Below, one piece after another: positions 11,360-24,717 of a DNA stretch of 64,000 nt. The stretch is from positions 36,433,176-36,497,175 of the forward strand of contig CM049311.1 of NCBI GenBank assembly GCA_026874595.1, read 5' to 3'. Each line of letters begins with the position of its first letter. Within the stretch, counting starts at the first letter, position 1. The stretch is from Sipunculus nudus (taxonomy: Eukaryota; Annelida; Sipuncula; Golfingiida; Sipunculidae). The notes beneath the pieces were generated by a model. That model did no database searches. It saw only the letters and a list, made by a program, of their open reading frames with translations, and had not been told where the DNA came from. The translations under genes were made by a program, and so were the position numbers.

Positions 11360-14300
11360 CATTTGCCATCTGATTTCTTTTTAGCCCGGTCAAACACGAG
11401 TGTACATATCTCATACAATAACGCTGTCACGGAATTGAAAGGAAAATTTGATCTATTATCTTTTCAATTTACTCACCAGATGATTGACAGCTGTGTTGGT
11501 AAACAATTTTCCGCTTGCCGCATTGCTCTACACCGAATGAACATATATGTCACGTGGCTCATGCAGCACCCTTGACCCGTTTTCTGTATGTTAAATGAAA
11601 GCCCAGTCACAACAGCTGACAAGATGTTATACCACAAGTCATTCGGGATCACTTTTCGTCACGGACCGGCTAAAAATCTCCCTACGACTGAAGTGGTCGT
11701 GGTTATTAATAATAAATCGTAAATTTCCTTAAATCAGTGACAGAGTATTCTATGTGCTAGAATATCAAGTTCAAGACTCTGCTGCAAGCGCTCGGTCATA
11801 AAGGTAGTCTTTTGACGCTCACAGTTTCTGGGGTTATAATAAATTCTTATAATAAATGTTACCGTAATTTTTTCCCCATAAACAAATATATACAGTAGTC
11901 TTTCTGCGACTAGCCGCGGCGTTACCACTGGGGATTAACACAGCTTTCTTGTTGTTGAGAGCTAAGGAAACCTGACCGGTGCAAGTACCCCGTAAAAATA
12001 GTAGCACTGACAATATATTTTCAAGACAATCACACCTATATCATTTGACAGCAGAACTGTCAGCTGAACGTGTGCAAGCACTTGACCCCTCCCCACTCCC
12101 CGTTCCCGCCCGCCCGGCCCGCAAATGAGTGAAAAACAGGAATAAATATCAGGTGCAAATCAGATACATATAGTTTTTTTGCGGATACCAAACGAACACC
12201 AAATTAAAGTCCCTTCAAACATTCATAAAGGTGTCAAGAAGAATGGACTTACTTTTGTGTCTTAATGCACAATTTAAAAACTAAAATTGTAGAACATTTT
12301 TTTTATTCTGCCTGCAAGCTGACAACACAGATATAATCTCCATCGGTAAATTTCCGAATAAAATGAATATAAATAGCCCTTCTGTTCAGTATATGTAGTC
12401 CTGTAGGAGGAACGATTTTTTCCGTTCTTTTGTGTGTGATCCATTGTAACATTCGCGTTTTTGTCAGCCGGTCTATGACCTTCTATTTTAAGTGTGATTG
12501 AAGGACCGAAATGATATACAAGAATATACCTGATTTAATCAGCGAGAACCTGGGTCACAATCAGCAAGCCGGAAAATAACCTGCCGTGGTCTCAGTAATT
12601 ATCACAAAACATGGATTGTATCCCTGTAATAGATCAGACGCATGCGAATATCATTTGTTGAAAAAGCAACGCCTCTGTATCATGATCAAGTCAATGCCTT
12701 CTGCTCTCTTAATAAAGCAGTTGTTTACAACACATATGAGGTACGTGGTCGTTTAAAGTGTTCTTTATTAATACACCTTAATATATACATTTTCTGAAAT
12801 ACTAAAATATGCCTTTTATGTCAAAGATAATGCATTCGTGACAGTAACGGGTACAAATTAAATTTACTGGCCTATCCTACCCTTTGAATTTTTTTGTACT
12901 TGAAGACCAGTTTAATTTCTTCGCAAATACGACAAATGGAGTTGTTATATAACGAAAAAGGCTATTCTATAAACAGATATGTAACACAACAACACACCGT
13001 AAAAATTGATATTTTGTTGCAAAGGCCATAAGAATAACATGTCTATAATAGTTGTTACTAAATAAGCAAAAGATAAGGCAAACGTTTATTACAATCCCTA
13101 CTTACCAGTTATCGTATCTATAGAATTAATTTCTGTTCGTTAATGCTCTAAGGACAACTGGACATTTTGTAATATATGTGAGACACTGTGAGAACATCTA
13201 AGGTTATTCCCCATTACGCAGCATAACTGCATGTGTATATATTTTGTTTCATTATTGAAATTTGAGTTATGGTGACTTAAATATAGAGAATTGGGAAACC
13301 ACATCTAGAACAGCGATCACGCTTTTACCGTTTGCCAAAATTTCAGTTCTGGCGAACAATCAGCAATTCCTAGCTACCATGCAGAGTTCAGTATCATTAG
13401 CGAGTTCGCCATCCGCTACGTTTAACGATACACCCTGGAGATACGATACATATTATAATTATCCTATACATGTCGTGATACGTTGAATGTTAAAAGTTTT
13501 ATAAACGCTTAATTTTGATCTCCATGAAATCCTTGGGAGATATTTCATGCATAGCAAATATGGGTGTTTAAGGCAACATCGATGCATGTCCGTGTATTGG
13601 TACATATATCGTAAACGTGTTTTTATTATTTGAATGCCCGGAATAACTGAAACATCAAGCAACTAGCTTGAAGATAATATTCAGTTAAAACAACTTTAAA
13701 GTCTTAATAGATTTATTCCAGTATACAATATTACTTCATCCACACACAAACATTATTGTTTTACGGAACTCTGGTGTGAGTAGACGTTTTGTTTTCCCTT
13801 TTTTTTATTCTTTAGCAGCCGTGTGAGATTTCGTGAAATTTTGCGAGCATGCCTATAAAAAAAATTAAAAAATGTGTTTCTGGTGTAAATGCACACAACT
13901 TAATTTAGTCTATGCCTTTAAGAATTCATAACGAAAGACTTCTTTTGCAGACAAAAAGTCAGATGAACCAACATAGTCCTCCTCTTTTTTCCCAAGGCAT
14001 CATTTTTCATAAAATATAGTCGACCACTTTTATGTGACCACCTAAACAAACCAACCAACAATCAAAAAGACAGACACGAGAGAAAACACGAACCTCTTGG
14101 TGGGGGAAAATAGAATTTCACTTCCAATTTTATGGAAAAATGTTTTTGTCCTTTGGGAATACATATTATTTCCACTTATTTTCTGGCCTCTAGTACTTTC
14201 AAGATGAAGTAGAAAATGATGACTCTGATAGCGTCATCTTTCGAATGGTTTCTGTCACCAAAATGTCACCTGACCTGATTGTTCGATATACTGTGTACGG

Positions 14301-17280
14301 AGTACGCAGGGTTCACATGAAAATTACTTTGGCCACACACCCATACACAATCACAATTTCGAACACATAAACATAAATAAATAATGTTGAGACAGAAAAT
14401 TATGCAAACGGGTCATTTTCGTTCTTTTTTTGCGTTGAAAATTTACCATATGAATAAAAAGTTAATCTACTCTCAATGATTTGTCCATGAATAAAAATTT
14501 CGAAGTTATAATACTCGTACTGGTTTATGATGGTTTATACCAGGTAAATTCAACGTTAATAGCGATTCGATGCTCATTTACCAGTCACTTAAGTCACGGC
14601 AACTCCTATAATTTTTGTTTTGTGCTTGCCTCGTAAATGACTTATACTCGTGAAACTTCATTCCTAATGAAAACCGATTAACATACAAATAAATTTAAAT
14701 AAAATCATAGAGTTGCATAATTTATTGCCATGCAGTGCATCATTTCTGTCTAGTCATGAGAAAATTTAACGGCTATTTTCATCATCAGTCATTCCGTTAT
14801 AATGCTGGATATTCCCAATCTAGTACTATCATTGGAAGAAATAGGTCCCATCCGAACAAGAACATATTTCATCATTTCAGGATTTATTGTACACGGAGAG
14901 AGCGTTAGTAGCAGATAGAGAGGTTCAATGACATGGTCTAGTCAATAATGTGCACTTTCTGAAATAGTGTATACAGAATCATATGTTGATAATTCGTTCT
15001 GGGTAAATTTTGTTTAAAAACCTGTAACAACTTTCAAGTATTTTTTCTTCGAATCGATCACCTTCCTTTGAAGCCTGAAAAGTCTTTACCTTTATCACTG
15101 AGTTTAACGGATCTTTTCTTATCTTAAAAAAACAGGGTGTTAATTTTAATTCAGTTTTTACATTTCTTCCAGCTTGCTTTAAAATGCGTAAATATACTCC
15201 AGACAATTTCCACGAGATAAACATAAAATAAAGCATACGAAAGGTACCACAAGAATGACGCAACTGTTTTCATTTTTACATACTCGGATTGTCTAAAATG
15301 TTTTTCAGATTCATAACAAAATTTTCTTTCGGGGATAAGTAATAATTTTTTTTTTACAAAAACCAAAAATAGTCATTTTAGTCAATGGAGTCATAATGGT
15401 ATATATAGTTCCCATCCGTAAAGTTTTCTAACACTTATTTTCATATGTATTAAAGTTTTGAGTCAAAACCAAACTTCTTTTACAGGCTCATTTTCTAAAG
15501 GAATACATTTTCTATAAACGCCTTCTCCGTTTGTTCCTTATAGGCTGCTAAACCAATTCTTCAGCAACCCTTTGCTTTTCGTTCATTTTTATTTCGCTTT
15601 CCTAAATATGTTTCATTCTTCTGTAAATGTCTCTCAATATTTTCTAACATATAACTGAACTGTCTGATATCCACAGATTACAAAAGATTACTAACAAAGC
15701 GTAAAATGATTGATGGAACCAGTTGTCCCACAGGTTTAATTGCATGCGCCAACTATTGACAGAATATAACAAAAACAAGTGTAGACTATGTACGAAACTC
15801 AGTCTCTGCAGAAAAGTTAAATACAATTCAATATTTAAGTAAAAACATTGTCTTACTTCAAATACACATAATGATCTCAGATTAGAATTTTAAGGCCTTT
15901 AAAAATACTAAAAATGTTTAAAAAAAGACTCGGACTCAAGTACCAAAAGTCTTGAACTGAAAGACGGTAAACTAGGACCCGAACCAAAGGACTTTGGCCT
16001 TACACTTTGTATCGGATAGTGTGGACGTGACTACAACACTGCAGACAAATATATATGTACAGTGCGAGTTCTTATTAGACCGATAAAATACCTATTATGT
16101 ACGGCAAATAAATCTATCAATCTTAAGAACAGCAAGTCAACGGAATTTGCAAAATTATCATGTATAGTTGTCCAACTTACATGTCTTCGCCATATTAACC
16201 ATCAATGATGAAATAAGTACAAGAGGGACAACATTTCGGATATTCAGACCCCTACTGGATTAGTCTGCTTAGTTCCCTAAGTGAACTTACAACTTAAAAA
16301 TCTCAGTATGGATAACTGATCAGTATTATTGGATGTCCATAAACAATTACGAAGTCTAGACATTCCGATGGATTGATCGCTTCAGTACGTTATTAATGAA
16401 TATATCAGAGAGAATGCTATCGCTATTTCCGCAAAGGGTCTATCTTATTACAAGGCAATATCTGGAATAACCCAAACCAGACGCCTGCCGACGGCGAGCT
16501 GGCTCAAGGGAGGACCCTCCCCGGCTATGACCTTGAAAATCGTACGTTTAGGTCAAGGTCAAAAATAAATACCAGGTGCACATGTGTCACGTGACTTTTA
16601 CTCTGTCCCAAATGCAAAAAAGGACTGGCAAAAGAAACCGTTTTCGTTGGTCTTTTACCACTATGAAAGCCCCCTGCCCCCAATAAATGGACCAATATAT
16701 TGATATATAAAAAAAAAACCTAAACTTATCAACCTTTATAAATCTGAATGATTTTTCATATTAAATATTCCTTGTATCTTGAATGTAAAGCTACTATATT
16801 TTTTAATTAATTTTAAATCCGTATAGATTAAAGACTATTCAAGTAAGTACTAAATATTTAAAGTTTCCCAATATTCGTGATCGAGTTGAGATATTGTTAT
16901 TCATGGTAACACGTTGACCTTTAGAGATGATATTGAAGATGACATGGTACATAGTTATTTATTGGTTGAATCATCGACATGTTTCCCTTGATATTTCAAC
17001 ATCAAAAGCTGACTGTGTCGAGCATTTTAAAGAAGAAGCCAAAGTATGTGCTAGTCTATGAATATATGTAAATCTTTTCCTCATGACTGTATGGACTGAT
17101 CTATCGCGGCCCTTTAATCTTTCCCTGGCCATTTGTTCGGTTCGTTTCTTTCATCTAGCAACCATTATGCAAAGACCTCGGACAGACCCGCTTTATGTAT
17201 ACCAGTTATAGATCCCGAGGGAATTTGGTGACTGGTCGTAAAGGGTTGTAATTACAGCTTCTCGAGCTGAAAGCTTCTTA
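11360..17280. other. Long plain non-coding block
   Basis: About 6 kb of AT-rich sequence without a recognisable exon or repeat family. The exceptions are a C-rich patch near 12088-12120 and a short stretch at 16550-16605 that resembles part of the tandem unit at 39.7-41.6 kb (AAAAATAAATACCAGGTGCA). Confidence 0.45.
16528..16561. promoter_or_regulatory. Inverted pair of extended nuclear-receptor half sites
   Basis: TGACCTTGA at 16528-16536 and TCAAGGTCA at 16553-16561 are exact inverted copies 16 bp apart. TCAAGGTCA is the known monomer site of ERR/SF-1-type nuclear receptors. Such motifs also occur in dispersed repeats, so function is only a possibility. Confidence 0.3.
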
Positions 17281-17420
17281 ATTGAACTTTATATTGTGCA
17301 CAATTTTACACATCAACCTGCAAACGTTAACACCGGTTGCATATTTTTTTGCATGCCAGAGTACATGGCCATTTAGTGCGGAAGCGTACGTATTTCTGCC
17401 ACCTGGTAAAAGAATAATAT

Positions 17421-17850
17421 CTATCTCGTGCGTACGACATATACTATCATACTATAGTATGTCGTACGTAGGAGATAATATGTCGTACGTGCGAGATAAT
17501 ATGTCGTACGTACAAGATCGTATGTCGTACGTAGGAGATAATATGTCGTACGTACGAGGTCATATGTCGTACGTAAGAGATAATATATCGTACGTAGGAG
17601 ATAATATGTCGAACGTAGGAGAAATCCGTACGTACGAGATAATATGTCGCATGTAGGAGATAATATGTCCTACGTCGGAGATAAAATGTCGTACGTCGGA
17701 GATAAAATGTCGTACGTAGGAAATAATACGTGGTACGTTGGAGATATATTTCGTACGTAGGAGATAATATGTCGTACGTACGAGATAATATGTCGTACGT
17801 ACGAGATAAAATGTCGCACATGCGACGTAGCATGGCATACCTACGAGATG
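17421..17850. repeat. 21-bp minisatellite rich in CGTACG, with inverted first unit
   Basis: About 19 units of ATGTCGTACGTAGGAGATAAT with variants. The first unit (about 17425-17446) is inverted relative to the rest and separated from them by a short ACTATCATACTATAGT spacer, so the left edge can fold into a hairpin. A second palindrome, GTCGCACATGCGAC, lies near the right edge. Because 21 is a multiple of three, both strands stay open; the resulting MSYV(G/R)DN heptads are a by-product and do not indicate a gene. Confidence 0.95.
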
Positions 17851-17999
17851 AATATCTTTTTTTCTTTTACCAAGTGCAGCAATACGCCTCTTGCTTGCTC
17901 AGCGTGTGTAACGGTTCACCAGCTTCATTCACTGGTTATACCTCTCAAACAATGACTCTGGGCCTCGACACCGACACAAGAAAAAGCCATGTGGAAAAG

Positions 18000-19920
18000 T
18001 AGAATTTAAAAAAAAATACATAAGATGTGACCCAGACATCTTTTAAGTTTAATGGATTGTTCCTTGTGTGATTTCTAAACTATTCACAACGTTTCAACAA
18101 AATATGTTATTTATATAAACATTTTACGTAAACACAAAACCGAGGGTGAAGTATAATTAATACCTCTCGCCACCTGGCGGAGGTGTAACAATTATATTGA
18201 TACATTTATAATTCGTCTCTGGGGAACTCAGGTCTTCAGTTCAATATTCCTGAAAATTACAAGAATTGCGCCTTTTCCGTCAGAATGCGCAATGGACGTA
18301 ATGGCGTCTGCTGTGCGTAAACAATGAACCACCATGCGTGATTGATTTGAGATGAACAAGATTTTCTTTTTGTGGTCTGCAAGTGAGGTAGGGCGGTCTA
18401 TAACTTTGTGACCCCTTTGCATCACCAATTGGGTATGCAGTGTACATTCCGTTAGTACAAGTAATGATGTAAATGTTCATATATCATGGGCCTTTACTCG
18501 GGGGTAGTTTGGGGGGGGGGGGGTATGTCCCCCTCACTTTTTCTTTATTCATGGCTGACAACGTAAATGTTGCCCCCCCCCCACACACACACGTTTTAGC
18601 GGGATAAAATGCATATTTTATAATTCCATCATTCACTTTCTTTGTAAGTGGAGGTTGTTAAGGAGTTTTTCTTAACGTCCTGAATTCAGGGCAGGGGCTC
18701 CTCTCAGTACTCTTTGGGATGGCCCCCCTCAGATTTCTCAAATAACGAAGCCCAATAAATATGTAAACTATATTTGGCACCATTACTATAAACGAAACAT
18801 TTCATGAGCGAGAATGCTACTACTAATAAAAAAATGGATTTCAAGACACTGGGGTCTTTGATAGCAACATAATTAACACGCTAAACAGAATAAGCATCTA
18901 CTCAGAGTTAATTTCGAGGCAAAATCCAAGAGAAAACATACAAAAAATTGTTCTATGAGCATAGCGTAAATAGATAGAAGTAAAATTGTATAAAGAAACG
19001 AAGAATTAATAAAATAAACAGTTTGCCATTTGGATTCATTCAATCTGCTATCAAAGCCATACTGGACATTATACCTTTTGTCAGAGAGGAAAATAAATGT
19101 GTGCGTGTCGTTTCCCATTTAGCTGGTCAAAGACTTGATCTGCAATTTTTCATTTAACTCCGTAAGGAACAGAATTAGTAGAGGGTAATTTCCTTCTCGA
19201 AAAGTAATGTTATTGTAGGCTAAAAGCAGTATTTATACCCGTACTAGCGCTTCTCTTTGAAGTACTGATCATTGCTTCTGCGTGATATCAGCTTACTACC
19301 AAATCCAATAACTATGTAATCTAATTTCCCCATAACTTGACAGCATATTTCACTGAACAGTCTTTCAAACGTCCTTCAACATGAAAAAGCAGATAACATT
19401 TAATACAACCACTTAATTTTTGCTCTAAAAAGCTCTTCACTGCATTAAAGCTGAAATTCCCAACTTCCCAGAAAAGCGCAAGGCTTAATTGAAGAATTTT
19501 ATCATGAGGATTTCGGGGAAAATAACTCGGGTAATAACATCTTTATTCAAGCCTTATGATAGCGTGTGTCGTAAACTATAACATCAACATCTATAATAGG
19601 GATTAATCCAGATTCGACTACCCTAATATTATACATGATACAAGCCTGTTGGTGTATTTATATTCCTATCCAGTTACTTGTTTATTATTGCTTTTCTCTC
19701 TTAATCAAGAACAGCGATTTGGTCCGATCGTGTGTGACTGTTAAGGTGGGCGAGCCAAACCCCGAAAGGTCCTCTACATTTTTTTACTGCGTTGCAGGTA
19801 AAAACAAAGATGTGAGTGAATACCATCGCCAAATTTGAATGCGAAGGTCATTCTAAAGGTCATCCAGGTCACAAGGTATAACTCTTCAGTTTAGCTGAAA
19901 TTGGTGTAATATAGGCCACT
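18000..19920. other. Non-coding stretch with G and C homopolymer runs
   Basis: A G run lies at 18511-18524 and a C run at 18575-18584. A minus-strand CTCF-like match (CCGCCAGGTGGCGAG) lies at 18166-18180. No exon was recognised. Confidence 0.4.
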
Positions 19921-19925
19921 TTTCA

Positions 19926-20382
19926 ATTTTTTTTAAATTTTCATTTTTTTTTATATTTTTTTTTTTTGTTGGAGGTAACCGCCTCCGTTTTATATGCTGA
20001 CTTATCTAATTCTTCATCCAAGTATGTACATCTGCAAAGGTACCATTTCGGTTTGGGACTACTTGACAGGGCGGTAGCACTCGCTTCCTATCATTTTTAT
20101 TTTGTATCCTGGTGTCACCAAGGCCCGATATCTACCGCACCTGCGGGTCCTGGGTGTGTAATCATCCCCATTACTGGGTCATAATACCGAGGAACTCCCC
20201 AAAGACGCACTCGTATGTGAGTGTTACACGGCTGTGGGGCACAGCCCTCCCGTTAAGCCTGCAGAGCGCTCACCCTGGGCGGGGGCCGACCGTGAAAAAC
20301 CTCACCGCATCGGCTGAGATTCGAACCCACGATCTCCCGGCTTTAAGTCCCGCGCTCTACCCCTAAGCCACAGAAGCCGGGG
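19926..20382 (-). mobile_element. SINE family A, copy 2 (best preserved)
   Basis: Read on the minus strand, the head has an A-box TGGCTTAGGGGTAGAGCGC and a B-box GGGTTCGAATC (complement of 20323-20333), the normal spacing of a tRNA-derived pol III promoter. A body of about 300 bp follows, ending in CGGAGGCGGTTACCTCCAAC and an A-rich tail (the T-rich run 19926-19966 on +). Total length is about 415 bp plus tail. Head, body and poly-A tail make a SINE the safe call. I could not assign the body to a named SINE superfamily. Confidence 0.85.
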
Positions 20383-20662
20383 CATATTATAAAGTTTTTT
20401 TGTTGATTGTAAATAAATATTTAGTGCTGTGAATTGATAACATTACAATTAAACAACAATTGCAGAGTAATACATAGGACTGTGATTTCACTGAATTTGT
20501 CACCCTGTGTTTGCACTTTACAATCTGATCTTCCTGCATGCCATTACTTCATTTGGTGGCCTCTATGTTTTTTTTTCTGGGATTTCTGTATACAAGGACT
20601 TCACTTTATCATTTTAGCATTCATGGGCCATATTAGAACCTTATTTTTTTTTTTTTGACTGT

Positions 20663-20681
20663 GACCAAGAGGGGGCGCTGG
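20663..20681 (+). promoter_or_regulatory. CTCF-like motif
   Basis: GACCAAGAGGGGGCGCTGG contains the AGGGGGCGC core of the CTCF consensus and agrees at about 13 of 15 positions. A single site; binding is unproven. Confidence 0.35.
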
Positions 20682-21104
20682 CGACTATGGTACGGCTACG
20701 TCTTGTTTTGTTATGGATCTCGGTATGTTCTCAGCGTTAACATGTATTAACAATTTCACAGCAGCTTCTTGAACACTATTGAGTTGTTATACTCCTTAGG
20801 AATATCACCTTCTTTCTCTTTTCACGGAGCAGGCCAAGTATCAAATGGGTGAATTCTGCATTTTTCTCGTTGGTGGAAGTGCTTAATGGTGTATAAAACT
20901 GTTTATACTTACTGAATTCCACTAGCTTCAGTTATATTCAGAGACTAAGAGGGAATCTGAAAATCACTAGCATCTATATGCCATGGTGATGAATACAGTG
21001 TTATAGTGCATTATTTCATACAAATTTATACGCTCCCGAGGCAGCGGAAATCTTGCGCTTCTAAAGAAGCAACCGATTTTCACGCTGCCAGCTTTGACCG
21101 TTAA

Positions 21105-21620
21105 TGATATATATAGACACCAGATGGCGGTTCGTTTTCCACTGAAATAAACGTGCGTATGATGTGACAAGCAGCCAATCAGATACCAATAAACAAACAC
21201 TCGACAGGCATCCTGGCTCCGCCCATTGCTGCGCTTCAAGCGCCGCTTAATGAGTTTCTGGTCGAATTTAAATTGCTCCCTCTGCATTCTCGCATCATCG
21301 ACGGATTCGATTATGACATTATGACTGTTTCAGCGTAGCCATGTATCTGTTGTCTGCAGAACTGAAACCAGCAAGCGAGGTGTGCACGCAGCCTTTGTTG
21401 TAACGTTTCGCTTGAATTACAGCTCACCGGCCGAGCATCCTATGTGCCCAAGGCCCTAAGTAAACCACGTCAGGGGCAATTCTCTCTGAGCCTGTGGCCT
21501 GTTCAGACGGTTACGCTGGGGGATGAGCTGTCACTCAAAAAGAAATGAATATGATTGGCTCTGTGTATTCCTCGCTTGACTTTGTCTTCCAGCATAAGGT
21601 GTCACCTGATTGGACAAAAA
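21105..21620 (+). promoter_or_regulatory. Promoter-like patch with CCAAT and GC boxes
   Basis: The region is richer in CpG than its surroundings. It holds a CTCF-like CACCAGATGGCGG (21118-21130), a CCAAT box in GCAGCCAATCAG (about 21173), GGCTCCGCCCATTG (a GC box, about 21213) and two inverted CCAAT boxes (ATTGG near 21555 and 21611). No TATA box, exon or splice site can be tied to it. A housekeeping-type promoter or an enhancer are both possible. Confidence 0.3.
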
Positions 21621-22799
21621 TACAGTACTCCCCTCTGGTGTTGCAATTCAGGATACGAGGTCATAACAAACAGCGCCTTACGATATAGGTAGTAGCCCTA
21701 TAGGTAAAGCGCTGTGTAAAGAGCGTAACAAATTTAATTCTTTAATTCTTTTTTTTTAATTAGCTGAATGTTTGATTATAGGTCAGGGTGAAAGGCCACT
21801 CCGGATAAAAGATGGTATTTTCATCATTGGCATGTATATTTATAATGAATCTTAGGCAAGGCTGGGTGCACGTTTATCCCTCACATGAAAGGGCAGGACC
21901 TGTTGCTTTTACAATTAACTCCGTGTGAAAGCAGTATTTTTGTTACAGTACCATTATTATGAAATAGAAAAAAGGTACACAATTAGTCGGCTACACGAAC
22001 ACATAGGAGTAGATAAACATGCATGGACACCTGTCCTTTTTCTATCTCCTGTGCCGAGTACTATACATATTGCACCTGGCGGTCGGTGTCACGTGTCATC
22101 CAGGTAGGCCTACTGGTCATTAGATACAGGTGTGACGGCCTTTTGCTCCAGGGTATCTAGGTACATCCTTTACATGCCAAATTAAAATTCTGTTCAGTTT
22201 AGTTCGATACCTTGCTGTGTACATAATGGTTTTTAGCTCTTCCGATAAGGAATTGATCAAGTGTTGCTTCGTGGAAAAGGGATGGAGATGCGCACGCATC
22301 GCAGGAAAATATTCAGGGAAAGGGCCGTACCTATGCAATGTAGCAACCAACAGATGTAACTGATGTTCAGCCGAAATGTGTGACAATGTTCAACAGTGTT
22401 GTGCATCATTCATCTGGGATGTGAAACTTAAATGTTTTTTATGGAAAATTGTATATGTGGTGTTCAGCTTTGAATTTTAACGAAATTAAATGATATTATA
22501 CCGTTCCCATCAAATGTTTTTCGATGTGACCTTGGACTTTTTGCTAAGTCATCAAGAGTACTATAAATTAATAATAATTCCCCTATGTGATATGTTTCCT
22601 TTTTATTTATTCTTTCAATACCAAAACAATGCTTCATTTAAGGGCAGTGTTGGAAGCGGTATACAAGAAATGAAGGCTCTATGGATAGCAAAATGAATAC
22701 CCTTGTTCAATTGAGCACTAATATGCTGAAGCATATTTAACTGTGTAAAAGCTTTGAAGCACACTTCGTTAATGTGTATCTAAACTGAAATCATTATCA

Positions 22800-23075
22800 A
22801 ATTAGAAATCTATATTCTCAGGAATGCAGGCCTCCGCCATGAAGGAGGTCGTTGTGGGATGCTCCCCAACCCGTGTTTTCATTCGCTTATTCGGCCCATA
22901 TTGCCAGGCTAATTCATGCCTAAGTGAACGACATTTGTCAATATTCCTGGCTGACGCTCCTGATTCTGGATGATATGTCGGATCCACACCAAAGCCCATC
23001 GACTTGTTATGTGCCGATTTCTGAATGCCCTTAAAATTCCATGATATTCGGTTTATGATTGCGGGAGTTATTTCG
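22800..23075 (+). repeat. Dispersed repeat family C, copy 1
   Basis: Shares TATTCTCAGGAATGCAGGC with 54640 and GATCCACACCAAA, ATGTGCC, ATGCCCTTAA and a GAGTTAT end with the minus-strand copy at 55840-56065. The copies are diverged. No terminal inverted repeats or tail are clear, so the class is unknown. Confidence 0.6.
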
Positions 23076-23079
23076 TATG

Positions 23080-24130
23080 TATACGTGAGTTATGTTGGGA
23101 TCCATTTTGAATATTTAGACTTTTCACTTTAAATGTAAAATATCTATCGTGAGGCTTCTGATACCCACAACTCGCTGCAAAAACAACAATATCATAAGCA
23201 AATATCCGTTATTCATGGCCTCCTTATCTTGAATTTTACAATATGCGACATATTTATATTCTGTTATAATTCAAAGTGTGTGAAAAGGAACTTTGGGGAA
23301 AACCCAAAAAGGTTGTTCCGTTTAATCCTTAGCTTTTCTTCTATATGTCTTGATTGAGAGTAGTGAAAACATTACCGTCTTACCAAAAACGCGTTAACAT
23401 TACGTGGCTTGTGTATGTTGCACTTGACTTGACACAATAAAGAACGCTAAAGTCTAAGAAGAGGGAGATAAACTGTACCCGTTTAGGTCCAATTTTTTTT
23501 TTTCAGTTTGACCTTGAAATGACCTTGAAATAGCTTTTAAAGTTAAATGTAGAACGGCATACACCTACATATATTCCATCACTGTTTGGTGGTTTAAGTT
23601 TGCATGAATGATTGATAATAACGAGCAGTGTCCTCCAATTTAACAAAAAAATCTACCTTGGCTGGCCCGTTGTATGGTTTGGCCTTCAAAAAGACATTGA
23701 AGTCAACATTTATGGAAGGCATCCACCCACACTTTCTTCTTAGCTCCATGGCTGATCGATCTAGCATGAAAGCCTGCTATTGACAAGCAGTGTCCTTAAA
23801 GGTGAAAGTCCTGAAAGCCAAAATCAACATAGGCCTTCCCACTATCGTCTGCTTAATGATCACCGATCCCCCGCCCCCTCCATGTCATGTCTTGTCTGCT
23901 AAGAAACAGAAGTGGGACAATCGGCAGAGGTACAGACAGAACCCGGCAAATGCCCCCTTTTTGTCAACTAGGACAGTAAAGTCTGCTTCCAGGAATATAA
24001 AAATATAAATTATGGATATGTGTGTGCGTATGGGTATATGTATTTGTATATATATGTGTGTGTATATACATATAAATAAATATAATTATTATATATTTAT
24101 ATATCATTGACATGTTAGATGTATATAGGC
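23080..24130. other. Non-coding stretch with nuclear-receptor half sites
   Basis: TGACCTTGA occurs at 23509-23517 and 23520-23528 as an 11-bp direct repeat. A TG/TA-rich tract lies at 24013-24105. No exon was recognised. Confidence 0.4.
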
Positions 24131-24607
24131 CAGCTAGATCACTTTGGTCAGAAAAATGTTTAACATTGGCAAAACCAAACATACGCCCCAAAACACACAG
24201 AGAATGTGTTTTAGTTATGCTGCCCCAGAGCTGTGGAATAAACTTCCTAGCAGCATAAAAGAGGCATAAGCACTTTCTAGTTTCAAAATGTTATCTAATA
24301 CCTATTTATTTATGGTCCACTTTGAACTTATACATTACCTGCAATGATTCATAGTTGTACGCAAGTATATTTATTTATTTTTTAAACAATTTTTTAACTT
24401 TTTACCTCTACCAGTCTTCTCAATTCTTAGTTCTATAATTCTTTCTTGTCTTTTCGAAGGTTTTTTTTTACTTTTAATCTCTTAGAATGTTCAATGTTTA
24501 ATCAGTTTTATATACTGTATATGATTTAGTCATTGTATTATTTGTATTTTGATAATCAGCTATATATGTTTCATATTTATTTATATACAAGAAATATACA
24601 TTATAAA

Positions 24608-24629
24608 GCACCTTTTATTAAAAGAGTGC
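24608..24629 (+). other. LINE 3' stem-loop
   Basis: Arms GCACCTTTT and AAAAGAGTGC with one bulged base and a short ATT loop. In L2/CR1 relatives, such a hairpin next to the tail is recognised by the element's reverse transcriptase. Confidence 0.6.
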
Positions 24630-24642
24630 TATATAAACATGG

Positions 24643-24689
<47 letters not shown>

Positions 24690-24717
24690 GTAATAATAGT
24701 AACAATAAATAATAATT

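Noticed and set aside
17282-18002. Repeat protein with MSYVGDN heptads
   Set aside because: It is the translation of the 21-bp minisatellite. Both strands are open and the frame breaks twice.
20967-21287. 106-codon minus-strand frame
   Set aside because: It overlaps the CpG-richer promoter-like patch and has no recognisable domain or splice sites.
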